Shown here: piece after piece, positions 17,262 through 25,162 of the stretch | Layout: each line of letters begins with the position of its first letter | How positions within the stretch are numbered: the stretch's first letter is position 1 | NCBI GenBank assembly: GCA_934792465.1 | Contig: CAKVOK010000019.1 | Coordinates: forward strand, 1 to 50,163 | Reading direction: 5' to 3' | Length of the DNA stretch: 50,163 nucleotides | Source of the DNA: an uncultured Clostridia bacterium | GTDB taxonomy: Bacteria > Bacillota > Clostridia > RUG12999 | Position numbers and translations under genes: made by a program | The notes under the pieces: generated by a model | The model's input: only the letters and a program-made list of their open reading frames with translations | What the model was told of the DNA's origin: nothing | The model's database searches: none

Positions 17262-18098
17262 TATTATGACGGAAGCCGTTCCGACAACATAGCCTATAAT
17301 CTGCATTTTCGTGAGCTTTTCCTTGTATATCGCAAGCGATATAATAAACGTAAGCACTATACCGCCTGCCGAAAGCGACGGAAACAGCACTGCATTCGGG
17401 ATAACCGCTGTAAGCACCATAGTAAGCAGATTTACAATTCCGTTTGCGATTCCGCTTATCGGTGCATATTTCAGACAGCCGACAAATTCTTCTTTTTTAT
17501 TACCCGGCTGCAAAAATCCTATCACAAGCGATATAACAATGACAACAGCCAATGCGGCAATCATAAACTCGCTTTTATACGCTCCGTCAAAATGCAGCTG
17601 CTGCATTTTCTGCACCGTCGAACACATTCCGTTTCCCACAAAGCTTATTATCAGCCACATTATCCACACAAGTGAAAACTTTGCGTCCTCTTTTTTCATA
17701 TTTACCATGAACAGCGAAATCATCAGCAGTGCAATTCCTATATATGTACTCATGCGCACAGGCTCTTTCAGAAATGCTATTCCGTACATCGTCGGAATAA
17801 TCAGTGAATACGACATAATAAGCATGGAAATCGAAAGCGAACCCGTTTTTATGGCATACACCTGTCCTGCCGTCGCCGCCCCGTATGCTATGCCGAAACC
17901 TATCGAATACAGCAGAAACTCTGCATTAAAATTCAGTTTTCCGCCCGACGAAATCACAAAAAACAGCATTGCAAAGAACGACAGCACAGCGGTAAAAATA
18001 AAAACGTTCTGCTTTTTACATTTTAAATCATATTGTTTTGAAAATATATTTTGTGCCGTAATTCCCGCAATATCCGATACAAGCAACAAATATTTCAT
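17250..18098 (-). CDS. EamA/DMT-family transporter
   Basis: A 282-residue integral membrane protein with about ten hydrophobic segments in two halves, as in drug/metabolite transporters of the EamA family. The end of each half shows the usual short helix with K/E at the membrane edge (AFLKEPVRMSTYIGIALL; AIYKEKLTKMQIIGYVVG). Substrate unknown. GGAGTG precedes the ATG. A consensus promoter lies 197 bp upstream with a possible small reading frame in the leader. Confidence 0.85.
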   Translation of the reverse strand: MKYLLLVSDIAGITAQNIFSKQYDLKCKKQNVFIFTAVLSFFAMLFFVISSGGKLNFNAEFLLYSIGFGIAYGAATAGQVYAIKTGSLSISMLIMSYSLIIPTMYGIAFLKEPVRMSTYIGIALLMISLFMVNMKKEDAKFSLVWIMWLIISFVGNGMCSTVQKMQQLHFDGAYKSEFMIAALAVVIVISLVIGFLQPGNKKEEFVGCLKYAPISGIANGIVNLLTMVLTAVIPNAVLFPSLSAGGIVLTFIISLAIYKEKLTKMQIIGYVVGTASVIILSL

Positions 18099-18104
18099 TT
18101 GATT

Positions 18105-18272
18105 TCACTCCTTTTTTTCACTGCAAATCCTGCGAATGAATACGGCTGAATTTTTGAAAGATACACTTTGTCTTTTTTTGAGCCTGCCGCCGCAGTTTAT
18201 AAATTCAATTTCATCATATTCCCCGTCAGGCTCAATCACCGGGTTTATTACAGCATCGGGGAAAATATTCAA
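18105..18272 (-). CDS. Possible 55-residue leader reading frame
   Basis: A frame starting with TTG at 18272 and ending at TGA 18105, just inside the ribosome site of the transporter gene. Translation gives an acidic then basic peptide containing NPVIEPDGEYDEIEFINCGG and ending CSEKKE; it looks more like protein than random sequence. No good ribosome site stands before the TTG, and an in-frame TAA lies only six codons upstream. It may be a leader peptide or the remnant of a lost gene. I do not recognise it. Confidence 0.35.
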   Translation of the reverse strand: MNIFPDAVINPVIEPDGEYDEIEFINCGGRLKKRQSVSFKNSAVFIRRICSEKKE

Positions 18273-18294
18273 CCGTAGATTTATTGTTTATCAT

Positions 18295-18323
18295 ATTATA
18301 CAACACTTACTTTGCATTTTCAA
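18295..18323 (-). promoter_or_regulatory. Sigma-A promoter of the EamA transporter
   Basis: TTGAAA (18323-18318), 17-nt spacer, TATAAT (18300-18295) on the minus strand. It implies a leader of about 190 nt before the transporter ATG. Confidence 0.75.
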
Positions 18324-18426
18324 GGCATTATCTTCTCATATTTTTGCACTTTCTTCCCGACAAATTTGAAATATTTATTGACAATCGGACAATATTAAAT
18401 TATAATATATATCAGGTGGTGGTAAT

Positions 18427-19263
18427 TTGAACATTAAATACAATCCGGAAAGACTTCAAAAGGTTGTGGACGAATTTTCAAGTGTGACGGAACTAAGCAT
18501 ACTTGTGCTTGCGGACGACCTGAGCCATATTGCATACAAAACCTACAAAACACCAGATTATTGCATGACAATCCAGCAAAACGGCGGAAACGAAAAATGC
18601 CGTTGCTGCGACACGGATATACTACAAAAATGCCGTGACAGCGGACGCACCGTGAACCACGTCTGCCATGCCGGGCTTGTGGATTCCGTAGTGCCGATAA
18701 TGAAAAACAACGTGCCGATAGGCTACATAATGATAGGCAGAGTAAGACAAAACAAGGATTTTGACAAAATATACAAATCTGTTTCGTGGGCAGGAGAATA
18801 CAAACATTTAAAAAAGTTGTATCAGAATGTAAAATACTTCAGCAAGGAACAAACCGCAAGCCTTTCAGAGCTTGCGCTCATGCTTACGTCGTTTATTCTT
18901 TTAAACGATATTATAAATATCAAATCCGACGCCTTTGCCGAAGAGCTATCCGAATATATAGAAGCAAACTTAAAAAGCGACCTTTCCGTTACAAATCTGT
19001 GCAGCCGTTTCAACGTATCCAAGAATTTTTTATATGAGCGATTTCATTCTGCTTTCAACTGTACGGTAAATGACTATATAACCTCAAAAAGAATCGACTG
19101 TGCAAAAAGTATGCTGATAAATTCCGATGCGCCGATAAGCGCCGTAGCCGAGGAATGCGGCATATTCAATCAAACATATTTTTGCCGCCTTTTTAAGCGC
19201 AAAACGGGCATAAGTCCTGCAAAATACAGGAAATTAAATATTGACAAAATACACAGTATATGA
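18427..19263 (+). CDS. AraC-family regulator with PocR ligand domain
   Basis: A 278-residue regulator. Residues 5-165 form a PocR-type sensory domain, recognised by its cysteine-rich core (NEKCRCCDTDILQKC, then VNHVCHAGLVDSVVPI) and IPIGYIM-like strand; residues 180-275 are an AraC double helix-turn-helix. PocR domains sense small molecules such as diols or other metabolites. The start is TTG at 18427 preceded by AGGTGGTGG. The gene is divergent from the EamA transporter, which is thus a likely target. Its last codons contain the promoter of the following small locus. Confidence 0.88.
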   Translation: MNIKYNPERLQKVVDEFSSVTELSILVLADDLSHIAYKTYKTPDYCMTIQQNGGNEKCRCCDTDILQKCRDSGRTVNHVCHAGLVDSVVPIMKNNVPIGYIMIGRVRQNKDFDKIYKSVSWAGEYKHLKKLYQNVKYFSKEQTASLSELALMLTSFILLNDIINIKSDAFAEELSEYIEANLKSDLSVTNLCSRFNVSKNFLYERFHSAFNCTVNDYITSKRIDCAKSMLINSDAPISAVAEECGIFNQTYFCRLFKRKTGISPAKYRKLNIDKIHSI

Positions 19264-19269
19264 TAAAAT
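19241..19269 (+). promoter_or_regulatory. Consensus promoter of candidate toxin mRNA
   Basis: TTGACA (19241-19246), 17 nt, TAAAAT (19264-19269), overlapping the end of the PocR-AraC gene. Start expected near 19276, where the RNA would begin with the hairpin GTCGG-ACTT-CCGAC. It faces an equally good promoter at 19516-19544. Confidence 0.8.
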
Positions 19270-19275
19270 ATTCAT

Positions 19276-19333
19276 GTCGGACTTCCGACAGGCAAGATTT
19301 CTTAACGGTGTTTACACCGGCGGTTGCACCGCC
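19276..19333 (+). promoter_or_regulatory. Structured 5' leader with three small hairpins
   Basis: Three stems in a row: GTCGG/CCGAC (19276-19289), CGGTG/CACCG (19306-19319) and GGCGG/CCGCC (19319-19333). They precede an exceptionally strong ribosome site AAGGAGGTGG. The segment GGCAAGATTTCTTAACGGT (19291-19309) recurs inverted and with few changes at 19485-19503, inside the facing RNA. Confidence 0.7.
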
Positions 19334-19354
19334 TCGCGATAAGGAGGTGGTGTT

Positions 19355-19403
19355 ATGAGAAAATACATATTAAAGATATTATTTTTAATATGTATTTTCT
19401 CAT
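19355..19403. repeat. Perfect 20-bp inverted repeat covering the small frame
   Basis: Arms 19355-19374 and 19384-19403 are exact complements (ATGAGAAAATACATATTAAA and its complement) around a 9-nt loop. The stem begins at the start codon and ends at the last codon of the small reading frame. Confidence 0.9.
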
Positions 19404-19405
19404 AA
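19355..19405 (+). CDS. 16-residue hydrophobic peptide, candidate type I toxin
   Basis: ATG at 19355 follows AAGGAGGTGGTGTT and opens a frame MRKYILKILFLICIFS ending TAA. The peptide is short, basic at the start and then wholly hydrophobic, as in type I membrane toxins and some leader peptides. The whole frame is a perfect inverted repeat, so its mRNA would fold its start codon into a 20-bp stem. The minus strand of the same segment also reads a 16-codon frame differing at two positions, but without a ribosome site. Shared terminator and convergent antisense promoter support a toxin-antitoxin reading; function is inference. Confidence 0.55.
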   Translation: MRKYILKILFLICIFS

Positions 19406-19414
19406 TATTTACTA

Positions 19415-19509
19415 TAAAAGTAAAATAACTGCCGTACTCCGCTAAAGTTGGCAGTTATTTTATAATTTGCTTAAACTAAGGCGCAACCGTTTGAAGTCTT
19501 GCCTTTTCT
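19415..19509 (-). ncRNA. Candidate antisense RNA (antitoxin)
   Basis: From the minus-strand promoter at 19544-19516 an RNA should start near 19509 and end after the hairpin 19461-19422, where TTTTACTTTTAT follows. Length would be about 95 nt. Its 3' part overlaps the 3' end of the facing mRNA, as in convergent type I systems; its 5' part resembles the leader of that mRNA. No protein frame is evident. Confidence 0.55.
19422..19461. terminator. Bidirectional terminator
   Basis: Arms AAAATAACTGCC (19422-19433) and GGCAGTTATTTT (19450-19461) make a perfect 12-bp stem with a 16-nt loop. A on one side and T on the other give U tracts in both directions, so it should end both convergent RNAs. Confidence 0.85.
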
Positions 19510-19515
19510 ATATTT

Positions 19516-19544
19516 ATTTTACCACACATTTTTCATTTTGTCAA
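19516..19544 (-). promoter_or_regulatory. Consensus promoter of the antisense RNA
   Basis: TTGACA (19544-19539), 17 nt, TAAAAT (19521-19516) on the minus strand. It reads away from the P-loop/Asp23 gene and towards the small palindromic frame. Confidence 0.8.
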
Positions 19545-19560
19545 TAGTAAAAATTTTATT

Positions 19561-20376
19561 TTAGCGTATTCCGGTTTCAAGCCTTATAACCTTTATATTA
19601 ACAGACAGCACCGTAAGTCCGCACAAATCCTCCAGGCTTTGTTTAACCCTGCGCTGAACGCACCGCGCCGCTTCTCTTACCTGTACACCGAATTTCACGG
19701 AAATATCAATATTCACATTTGCTCCGCCGTCGCCGGTCGCCGCTTTCACTCCAAGACACCTTACGCCTATAATTTCATTTGCACCGTATCTGCATATATC
19801 CTCAACCACGTTCGGCGAAATCACATATTCGCCGAAATAGCTGTATGTCGGGCGTATTATGGTTTTATTATCCTCATGCACCGCATTGTCATTCAGCCTG
19901 AAAAATACCTTTATAGGGTCGAGAAAATATCCGGAAAACCGTTTTTTAACTTCAAATGCCGGCACTGGTATAATATGCTTGCCCTGCTTTTCCCTCATAT
20001 TTTTCGCTGTTTTGATTTCCTCGTCGGTCGCCACTTCGTGTATATCTATATACCTTTCGATATTGCCGACTTCCAAAGCTGCGGCGATTCTGTCTGCCAT
20101 TTTCGCCGATGTGCCGAGTATCAGCAGCGAATCCGGCTTTTCACGCTTAATAGCATGCTTCACTTCTTCCCGGCTGTCCTCAAACATAAAAACCGCACGT
20201 TTAACGGACGTTATCATATTATTTTCTGCCTTTGCGCTTTTCCCGGCAATTATCTTGCCTTTGCCGATGAAAAGCCCGTCGTCTACCATATATTCAATAT
20301 TGTTCTGCTTTGCAGTTTGCATTGCATGAAAGCTTTTGCCCGTACCGCTTTCGCCTATAAGCGCATATACTCTCAT
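19561..20376 (-). CDS. P-loop ATPase fused to an Asp23/Gls24 domain
   Basis: A 271-residue protein. The N-terminus has Walker A GESGTGKS (residues 8-15) within a nucleotide-binding fold of about 150 residues. The C-terminal 110 residues resemble the alkaline-shock Asp23/Gls24 domain: TYSYFGEYVISPNVVEDICRYG-type entry, IDISVKFGVQVREAARCVQ and a final VLSVNIKVIRL strand. Asp23 proteins are linked to envelope stress in Gram-positives. An ATPase fusion could couple nucleotide state to that role, but this is inference. GAGGAGGG precedes the ATG. It starts 31 bp after the LOG-family gene and is probably in its operon. Confidence 0.75.
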   Translation of the reverse strand: MRVYALIGESGTGKSFHAMQTAKQNNIEYMVDDGLFIGKGKIIAGKSAKAENNMITSVKRAVFMFEDSREEVKHAIKREKPDSLLILGTSAKMADRIAAALEVGNIERYIDIHEVATDEEIKTAKNMREKQGKHIIPVPAFEVKKRFSGYFLDPIKVFFRLNDNAVHEDNKTIIRPTYSYFGEYVISPNVVEDICRYGANEIIGVRCLGVKAATGDGGANVNIDISVKFGVQVREAARCVQRRVKQSLEDLCGLTVLSVNIKVIRLETGIR

Positions 20377-20407
20377 AGCGCCCTCCTCATATCAATAACC
20401 GTATCGG

Positions 20408-20983
20408 CTATATATTTTTCAGCTTTCTCACGTCAAAATTTTCCGACTTATAGTTTTCCAGATATTTAACAAGGTCGTTGCCGTTGTTGAGTATCTCGTA
20501 TATAACGCCTTTTATTTCTTTCATAAATCCGCAGTCTACGGCATTTTTCAGCATTTCCGCCATCGCATCGTAATATCCGTATGCATTATAAACCACAATA
20601 GCCTTGTTATGACGCCCGAGCTGCTTCAACGTAAGTATTTCAAAAAATTCGTCAAACGTGCCTATTCCCCCCGGAACTACAACGAATGCGTCCGCATATT
20701 CTTCCATTATACGCTTTCTTTCACGCATTGTTTCCGTACGTATAAGCTTCGTACATTTATCGTACAAAACCCCGTCAACGTTAAAAAATTCGGGAGCAAC
20801 GCCTATAATCTCGCCGCCGCCTTTTGTAAAGCCTCTTGCAGCAGCGCCCATAAGTCCGTTCGCACCTGCGCCGTATACCATACCGTGACCTTTTTTTGCA
20901 AATTCATATCCAAGTTTTTCCGCCGCTTCTATATATTTTTTTTCTATTTCATTGCTTGACGCCCCGTATAAACATATACGCAT
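20408..20983 (-). CDS. LOG-family (TIGR00730) Rossmann protein
   Basis: A 191-residue protein of the lysine-decarboxylase-like LOG group; characterised members release free bases from nucleoside 5'-monophosphates (cytokinin-type phosphoribohydrolase). The signature VVPGGIGTFDEFFE with upstream RxxRK-like ETMRERKRIM and GANGLMGAAARG is present. The role in bacteria is often unclear. GGAGAG stands before the ATG, and a promoter TTGACG-17-TAAAAT lies about 35 bp upstream. Confidence 0.9.
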   Translation of the reverse strand: MRICLYGASSNEIEKKYIEAAEKLGYEFAKKGHGMVYGAGANGLMGAAARGFTKGGGEIIGVAPEFFNVDGVLYDKCTKLIRTETMRERKRIMEEYADAFVVVPGGIGTFDEFFEILTLKQLGRHNKAIVVYNAYGYYDAMAEMLKNAVDCGFMKEIKGVIYEILNNGNDLVKYLENYKSENFDVRKLKNI

Positions 20984-21015
20984 AAATCATCTCTCCTTCT
21001 TTTTCATTTTATATT

Positions 21016-21044
21016 ATTTTAACACAAAATCCGCTTTACGTCAA
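21016..21044 (-). promoter_or_regulatory. Sigma-A promoter of the LOG-family gene
   Basis: TTGACG (21044-21039), 17 nt, TAAAAT (21021-21016) on the minus strand, leading into the LOG and P-loop/Asp23 genes. Confidence 0.75.
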
Positions 21045-21102
21045 TACTTAATTTTTTCTTTTTAATTTAAGTTTATGCGGATATATTCCAATTATGAAAA
21101 TG

Positions 21103-21142
21103 CGGCTGCAACAAACCATCTTTACAACGTTTGTCACAGCCG
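21103..21142 (-). terminator. Hairpin at the end of the glycan cluster
   Basis: Arms GGCTG-CA-ACAAAC (21104-21116) and GTTTGT-CA-CAGCC (21129-21141) pair with one 2-nt internal mismatch and a 12-nt loop, directly after the last gene of the cluster. The tail is only weakly U-rich (GCATTTTC). Confidence 0.55.
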
Positions 21143-21148
21143 TTAAAA

Positions 21149-21892
21149 CTATATGTTTTTCAAATATTCTATACTCTTTCTTGCGGATTCCATAGGCGAA
21201 ATATCATTTGATTCGTCTTGCTCCACAATGAAACATTCCGCACCGCATTCCGTTGCCGACTTAACTACGGCAGGCACGTTCACGCAGCCGCCGCCGACAT
21301 ATTTAAATTCAAACTTATCGTCCGTTTTCAGATAATCTTTAAGATGAACTATTTTAAGTCTGCCGTTATATCTCCTGATATATTCCGCAGGGTCATATCC
21401 GGCATAATTCACCCATGCCGTATCTATCTCCGGCGTCATTTCCGGCACTCTTTCAAATAGAATATCAAGTATAAATTTCCCGTCAAGCTTTTCAAATTCC
21501 GCATAGTGATTATGATAGCCGAACGTCACACCGATTCCGCCGAGCAGCCGTGCCGTTTCTTTAAGCTCTTCGACCGTTTGCTCGAAATACTTGCCGCCGG
21601 CATGATAATCGCTTCCGAAACCCGGCATTATAAAATATTTTATACCGATTTTTTTCATAAACGCAAGTGTATTTTCCGTATCCTCAAGCACGGTTCTGAA
21701 GCTCTGATGAACAGACGCCGCCTCCAAACCGCAATCGTCCAAAATCTTTTTCACCTCATCTGCCGATTTACCGAAAAAACCTGCAAATTCAACACATTCA
21801 TAACCCATGCGAGCAACCTCGTGCAAGGTTTTTTCCATGTCCGTTTCCATTTCGTTTCGCACGGAATACAGCTGCAATCCCAATTTTGCCAT
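21149..21892 (-). CDS. Sugar phosphate isomerase/epimerase (TIM barrel)
   Basis: A 247-residue xylose-isomerase-like TIM barrel (AP endonuclease 2 superfamily). The start MAKLGLQLYSVRNEM, the HQSF loop, YHNHYAEF with metal-type His/Glu, EIDTAWVNYAG and HLKDY segments fit sugar isomerases that bind a divalent metal. Exact substrate unknown. GAGGAGG precedes the ATG. It ends the glycan cluster, 13 bp after the GH39-like gene, and lacks a signal peptide, so it should act on imported sugars. Confidence 0.85.
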   Translation of the reverse strand: MAKLGLQLYSVRNEMETDMEKTLHEVARMGYECVEFAGFFGKSADEVKKILDDCGLEAASVHQSFRTVLEDTENTLAFMKKIGIKYFIMPGFGSDYHAGGKYFEQTVEELKETARLLGGIGVTFGYHNHYAEFEKLDGKFILDILFERVPEMTPEIDTAWVNYAGYDPAEYIRRYNGRLKIVHLKDYLKTDDKFEFKYVGGGCVNVPAVVKSATECGAECFIVEQDESNDISPMESARKSIEYLKNI

Positions 21893-21905
21893 AATGCTTC
21901 CTCCT

Positions 21906-23207
21906 CTATCGCACTGCTATAACCGTATTCGGTTTGAGTGTGATTTTAAATTTGCTGCCCGCTTCCTCGGCTTTTTCATATGTATGCGTTTCGTCAATCA
22001 CATATATATCATATTTTTTCTTTGATGCATTATCCATTGATACTTCAATCTCTTTCGGTTCTGCTTCATCGTCCTCGCTGAAATATGTAATCATGGCAAT
22101 ATCCTTTTTGCCGTCCGATGCTGCAAGAACATAAATATCTTCATCATCGGTTCTTGAATACGTCTGATTTTTCAGTTCAAGCATATCGGCAAAGACATAG
22201 AACGGCCAATATCCCTTAATCGGCTTCAGCGAATAAAAGTCAAACAAGCCGTTGAATACACACGGACGTGCGTCATAGTACATAAGCATATCAACCGGAG
22301 CGTTCTGACATACCTCTATAGTTGCCGCACTGAATGCCGCACCCTTAAAGCCTATGATTTGCTGTATTGAATATACAAAATCCTCTCTCCAGCCTCTTAC
22401 ATAGTTCCATTCGTTAAGATGTGTTTCCGTTTCGGTATATCCGTATTTATCGAGGAGTTCACGCATTTTCACCGCACAATCGCCGAATTCCTTAGGATTG
22501 TTCGTATAGTCGTGCCACGACATGAAATCGAGCGGCGCTCTCTCGCCCTCCGTCAAATAATCCATGAGGTTTTTCATATACTCATCGTTATAATCGTGGG
22601 GGTCAAAGCCAGAACCTCCGAATTTCAATTCCGGAAATTTTTCTTTGAGATGCGTTAAAGCAATTTTGAAAAATTCGTAAAACTTTTCGTATGTGCCAAT
22701 CCAGCAGGTTCTCACATTCTCAGGCTCATTCCATATCTCCCAGTATTCTATATCCATATGAAATCCGTTCGCCCAGCCGCAGTTATAATGCTTTATGATA
22801 TGCTCGCAGATAACCGCCCATTTCTTAAAATCCTTCGGCGGAATCGTTCCGTATTTCTTCGACCAATGTTCAATCTTTGAACCCAGTCTGTAATACGGCT
22901 TTGTGCCTGCCTTAAACATATCCTCCAAGTATTCGTCCGTCAGCTGAAAATCGTATGCGCTTTCATCATCCGGGTCTTTGTCGAAATCGGGGAAAATCAT
23001 ATGTACGTCAACTATATGTTCGCCGCCGTAGCCGTTGTAAAAGGCTGCGTCATGCGTTCTCGCATACGGTATTCTCGCCTGCTTGTATTCCTCCAAATTG
23101 CTCCTGTACTGGTCGCCGTTTCTGCTGTACGCCGGACCGTTGTTCACGGCATTCATAAGCTTGAGTTCCGCAACATTTTTTCCGAAATCTATATTTACAT
23201 TTTTCAT
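21906..23207 (-). CDS. GH39-like glycoside hydrolase, cytoplasmic
   Basis: A 433-residue clan GH-A type hydrolase resembling GH39 beta-xylosidases. Visible are the acid/base in EIWNEPEN (Glu161) and a likely nucleophile in HLNEWNYV (Glu266), with a beta-sandwich-like tail. No signal peptide. I started at the ATG 23207, after AAAGGA; the open frame extends to 23303 through a repeat that recurs before the next gene and is not coding. It likely trims imported oligosaccharides (xylosides or related) before isomerisation by the next gene. Substrate is inference. Confidence 0.82.
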   Translation of the reverse strand: MKNVNIDFGKNVAELKLMNAVNNGPAYSRNGDQYRSNLEEYKQARIPYARTHDAAFYNGYGGEHIVDVHMIFPDFDKDPDDESAYDFQLTDEYLEDMFKAGTKPYYRLGSKIEHWSKKYGTIPPKDFKKWAVICEHIIKHYNCGWANGFHMDIEYWEIWNEPENVRTCWIGTYEKFYEFFKIALTHLKEKFPELKFGGSGFDPHDYNDEYMKNLMDYLTEGERAPLDFMSWHDYTNNPKEFGDCAVKMRELLDKYGYTETETHLNEWNYVRGWREDFVYSIQQIIGFKGAAFSAATIEVCQNAPVDMLMYYDARPCVFNGLFDFYSLKPIKGYWPFYVFADMLELKNQTYSRTDDEDIYVLAASDGKKDIAMITYFSEDDEAEPKEIEVSMDNASKKKYDIYVIDETHTYEKAEEAGSKFKITLKPNTVIAVR

Positions 23208-23317
23208 AGTTATGACCATTCCTTTCCGTGCCGCAAGGCACAAACCAAGTCTGAAAGAAAATTGTTCAGAGTGCCGCTTTGCAGTGAGCGGTACTATGGG
23301 CAATTTTATTCAAACTT
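23208..23317 (-). repeat. Leader repeat, copy A
   Basis: About 110 bp filling most of the gap before the GH39-like gene, and closely matching 25163-25308. It ends towards the gene in GGAAAGGAATGGTCATAA, which includes the ribosome site. An inner GCCGCTTT/AGCGGT pair can form a small hairpin. Confidence 0.85.
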
Positions 23318-23335
23318 TTAATATCTTTCCGTGCC

Positions 23336-25162
23336 TTAAGGCATCTGTATTCTTACTGAAAAATACTGATGTATAAACGGCGATTCGTCACCGCTGTAAT
23401 ACAGCTTTTCCTCGTCAAGTTCTTCTATCCTGTCCGTTTTGCCGTCTGCATAGTCCTCTATGCATCTTGCGCACGACAAGAGCCTTGCAACCCTTGAACC
23501 GAGCTTGCCGTCGAAAAATTCAAATCCGAATGCCTTGTTATTTCTGTGCCATATGTCATATTCCATGGCACGCATTTTCTCCGTATCGTCCGCAATTTCA
23601 CGTATTTTCTCCGCAAGCCTTTTAAGCTCCGCTTTATCGCCCTTGCGATACGCTTCCGTTACGTCCGTACCTATTGTACATTTTTTGTAAAGTATAGTAA
23701 TAAGCTGCTTCTGATATTCGAAAAGATACTCCAGACCCGGCTGCCTTTCTGTTTTCTCAAACCTTTCGAGAAGCTCGCTGTAGTGTCCCTTTAAGTCAAG
23801 CTTTGCCAAGTTTTTGTCGAACAGTCCGAGAAGTACGTCACTGTAGAACACCTGCTTTGAAACCGTCGAATCGTGATTCGGGCAAAGCTCGCCGAAATCG
23901 TCTATATTAAACACAGAGAATGCGTCCATATCATATCCCGTACATATCTTAAACATTTCACCGAGATGTTCGTCCGTCACTTCTTCAAAATAGTTGTATT
24001 CACCGTACAGCTGCAAGCCGAGAAGTGCCGCAAATATACTGCATTCCGCACCGTCATCGCCCCACATGGTAGCAAACACATCCTTTATACCGTGCTTTCG
24101 GCAAGCCGAAAGACCCGCTTTCGTTGTCACATATGTCTTGTCATAATTCGGCGAAAGTCCGTTCCATGTCCAGATTCCGCCTGCAAATACAACGTTTCTT
24201 TTCATATCCTTATGTGTCCGTATCATGAAATCGCAGGTCGGCTCGTCATTGTTGTAGTAGTCCCAATACACCATGGAAAGTCCTTCCGGAATAATCTCCG
24301 AAATATTTTCCGGCATCTTCGCATCCAAATCGTAATATACTCCCCTTTTGGAGGCAAGCCGGAAAAACATATCGCTCCACATCATCGGCTTAAATCCGTA
24401 TTTGTCCGTAATCTGCATAACACGCTTCAAATGCCTTGAAAGAAGCTCGAAACGGTCGACATAGCCGTGGCGGCGGAAATATTCGCCGAAACCTACCTCG
24501 TGCGCCTCGTCCATACCTATATGTATTTTTTCCGTATTGTAACATTCTCTCGCCGTTTTTATCATTTCTTCTATAAACTCATATGTTTTTTCCTCGTCTA
24601 TAAGAAGAATATCGTTAGTATCTTTCATTCCGTCCGCAAAGCTCCAGCGCAGCGCATTCGATAAATGCGCCAGCGTCTGGATACACGGAACCAGCTCTAC
24701 GCCGAATTTTTCGCCGTATGCAACAAGCTCCCTAATCTCATCCTTCGTATACGCTCCCCTTAAATATCCGAAATACGGATATTTATCCATTTTGAACGTA
24801 TCCTCCGTATAAAGCATGATCATATTAAGACCCATTTTTGCCATATACCTTATTATGGTTTTTACGGTTTCCGGTTTTAAAACAGCACGTCTTGAAACGT
24901 CTATCATTATTCCGCAGCTGTCGAACTGTCTGTGCTGAACAATTTCAAAATTCTTCTCGCCTTTTTTAATCTTATCAATCAAAATGGCAAGCGCTCTGAA
25001 AAATTCGGATTTTGCACTGTATTCAAGTGTATATTTTCCGTCCCTTTCCGTCAACTTCATGCAGCTGCTTTTTTTAACCTCGACATCTGCATTTATGTTT
25101 TCTTCTTTTAAAATAAGGTCTATACCCTCTTTTAATTCGCAAACATTTCCTGTAAGATTCAT
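23336..25162 (-). CDS. GH20-like hexosaminidase, cytoplasmic
   Basis: A 608-residue protein with the GH20 layout: an N-terminal alpha/beta domain (about 1-75), then a TIM barrel beginning DSCGIMIDVSRRAV and carrying the catalytic Asp-Glu pair in HIGMDEAHE (D218-E219), followed by a helical C-terminal region (about 430-608). GH20 enzymes remove N-acetylhexosamines using the substrate acetamido group. No signal peptide is visible, so action on imported glycans is likely. Start at the ATG 25162 after AAAGGA; the frame to 25294 runs through the leader repeat. Confidence 0.82.
   Translation of the reverse strand: MNLTGNVCELKEGIDLILKEENINADVEVKKSSCMKLTERDGKYTLEYSAKSEFFRALAILIDKIKKGEKNFEIVQHRQFDSCGIMIDVSRRAVLKPETVKTIIRYMAKMGLNMIMLYTEDTFKMDKYPYFGYLRGAYTKDEIRELVAYGEKFGVELVPCIQTLAHLSNALRWSFADGMKDTNDILLIDEEKTYEFIEEMIKTARECYNTEKIHIGMDEAHEVGFGEYFRRHGYVDRFELLSRHLKRVMQITDKYGFKPMMWSDMFFRLASKRGVYYDLDAKMPENISEIIPEGLSMVYWDYYNNDEPTCDFMIRTHKDMKRNVVFAGGIWTWNGLSPNYDKTYVTTKAGLSACRKHGIKDVFATMWGDDGAECSIFAALLGLQLYGEYNYFEEVTDEHLGEMFKICTGYDMDAFSVFNIDDFGELCPNHDSTVSKQVFYSDVLLGLFDKNLAKLDLKGHYSELLERFEKTERQPGLEYLFEYQKQLITILYKKCTIGTDVTEAYRKGDKAELKRLAEKIREIADDTEKMRAMEYDIWHRNNKAFGFEFFDGKLGSRVARLLSCARCIEDYADGKTDRIEELDEEKLYYSGDESPFIHQYFSVRIQMP

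Noticed and set aside
23208..23303. N-terminal extension of the GH39-like protein (and the same for GH20-like, 25163-25294)
   Set aside because: The extensions are the translated leader repeat; both share it because the DNA is repeated, and the ribosome site lies after it.
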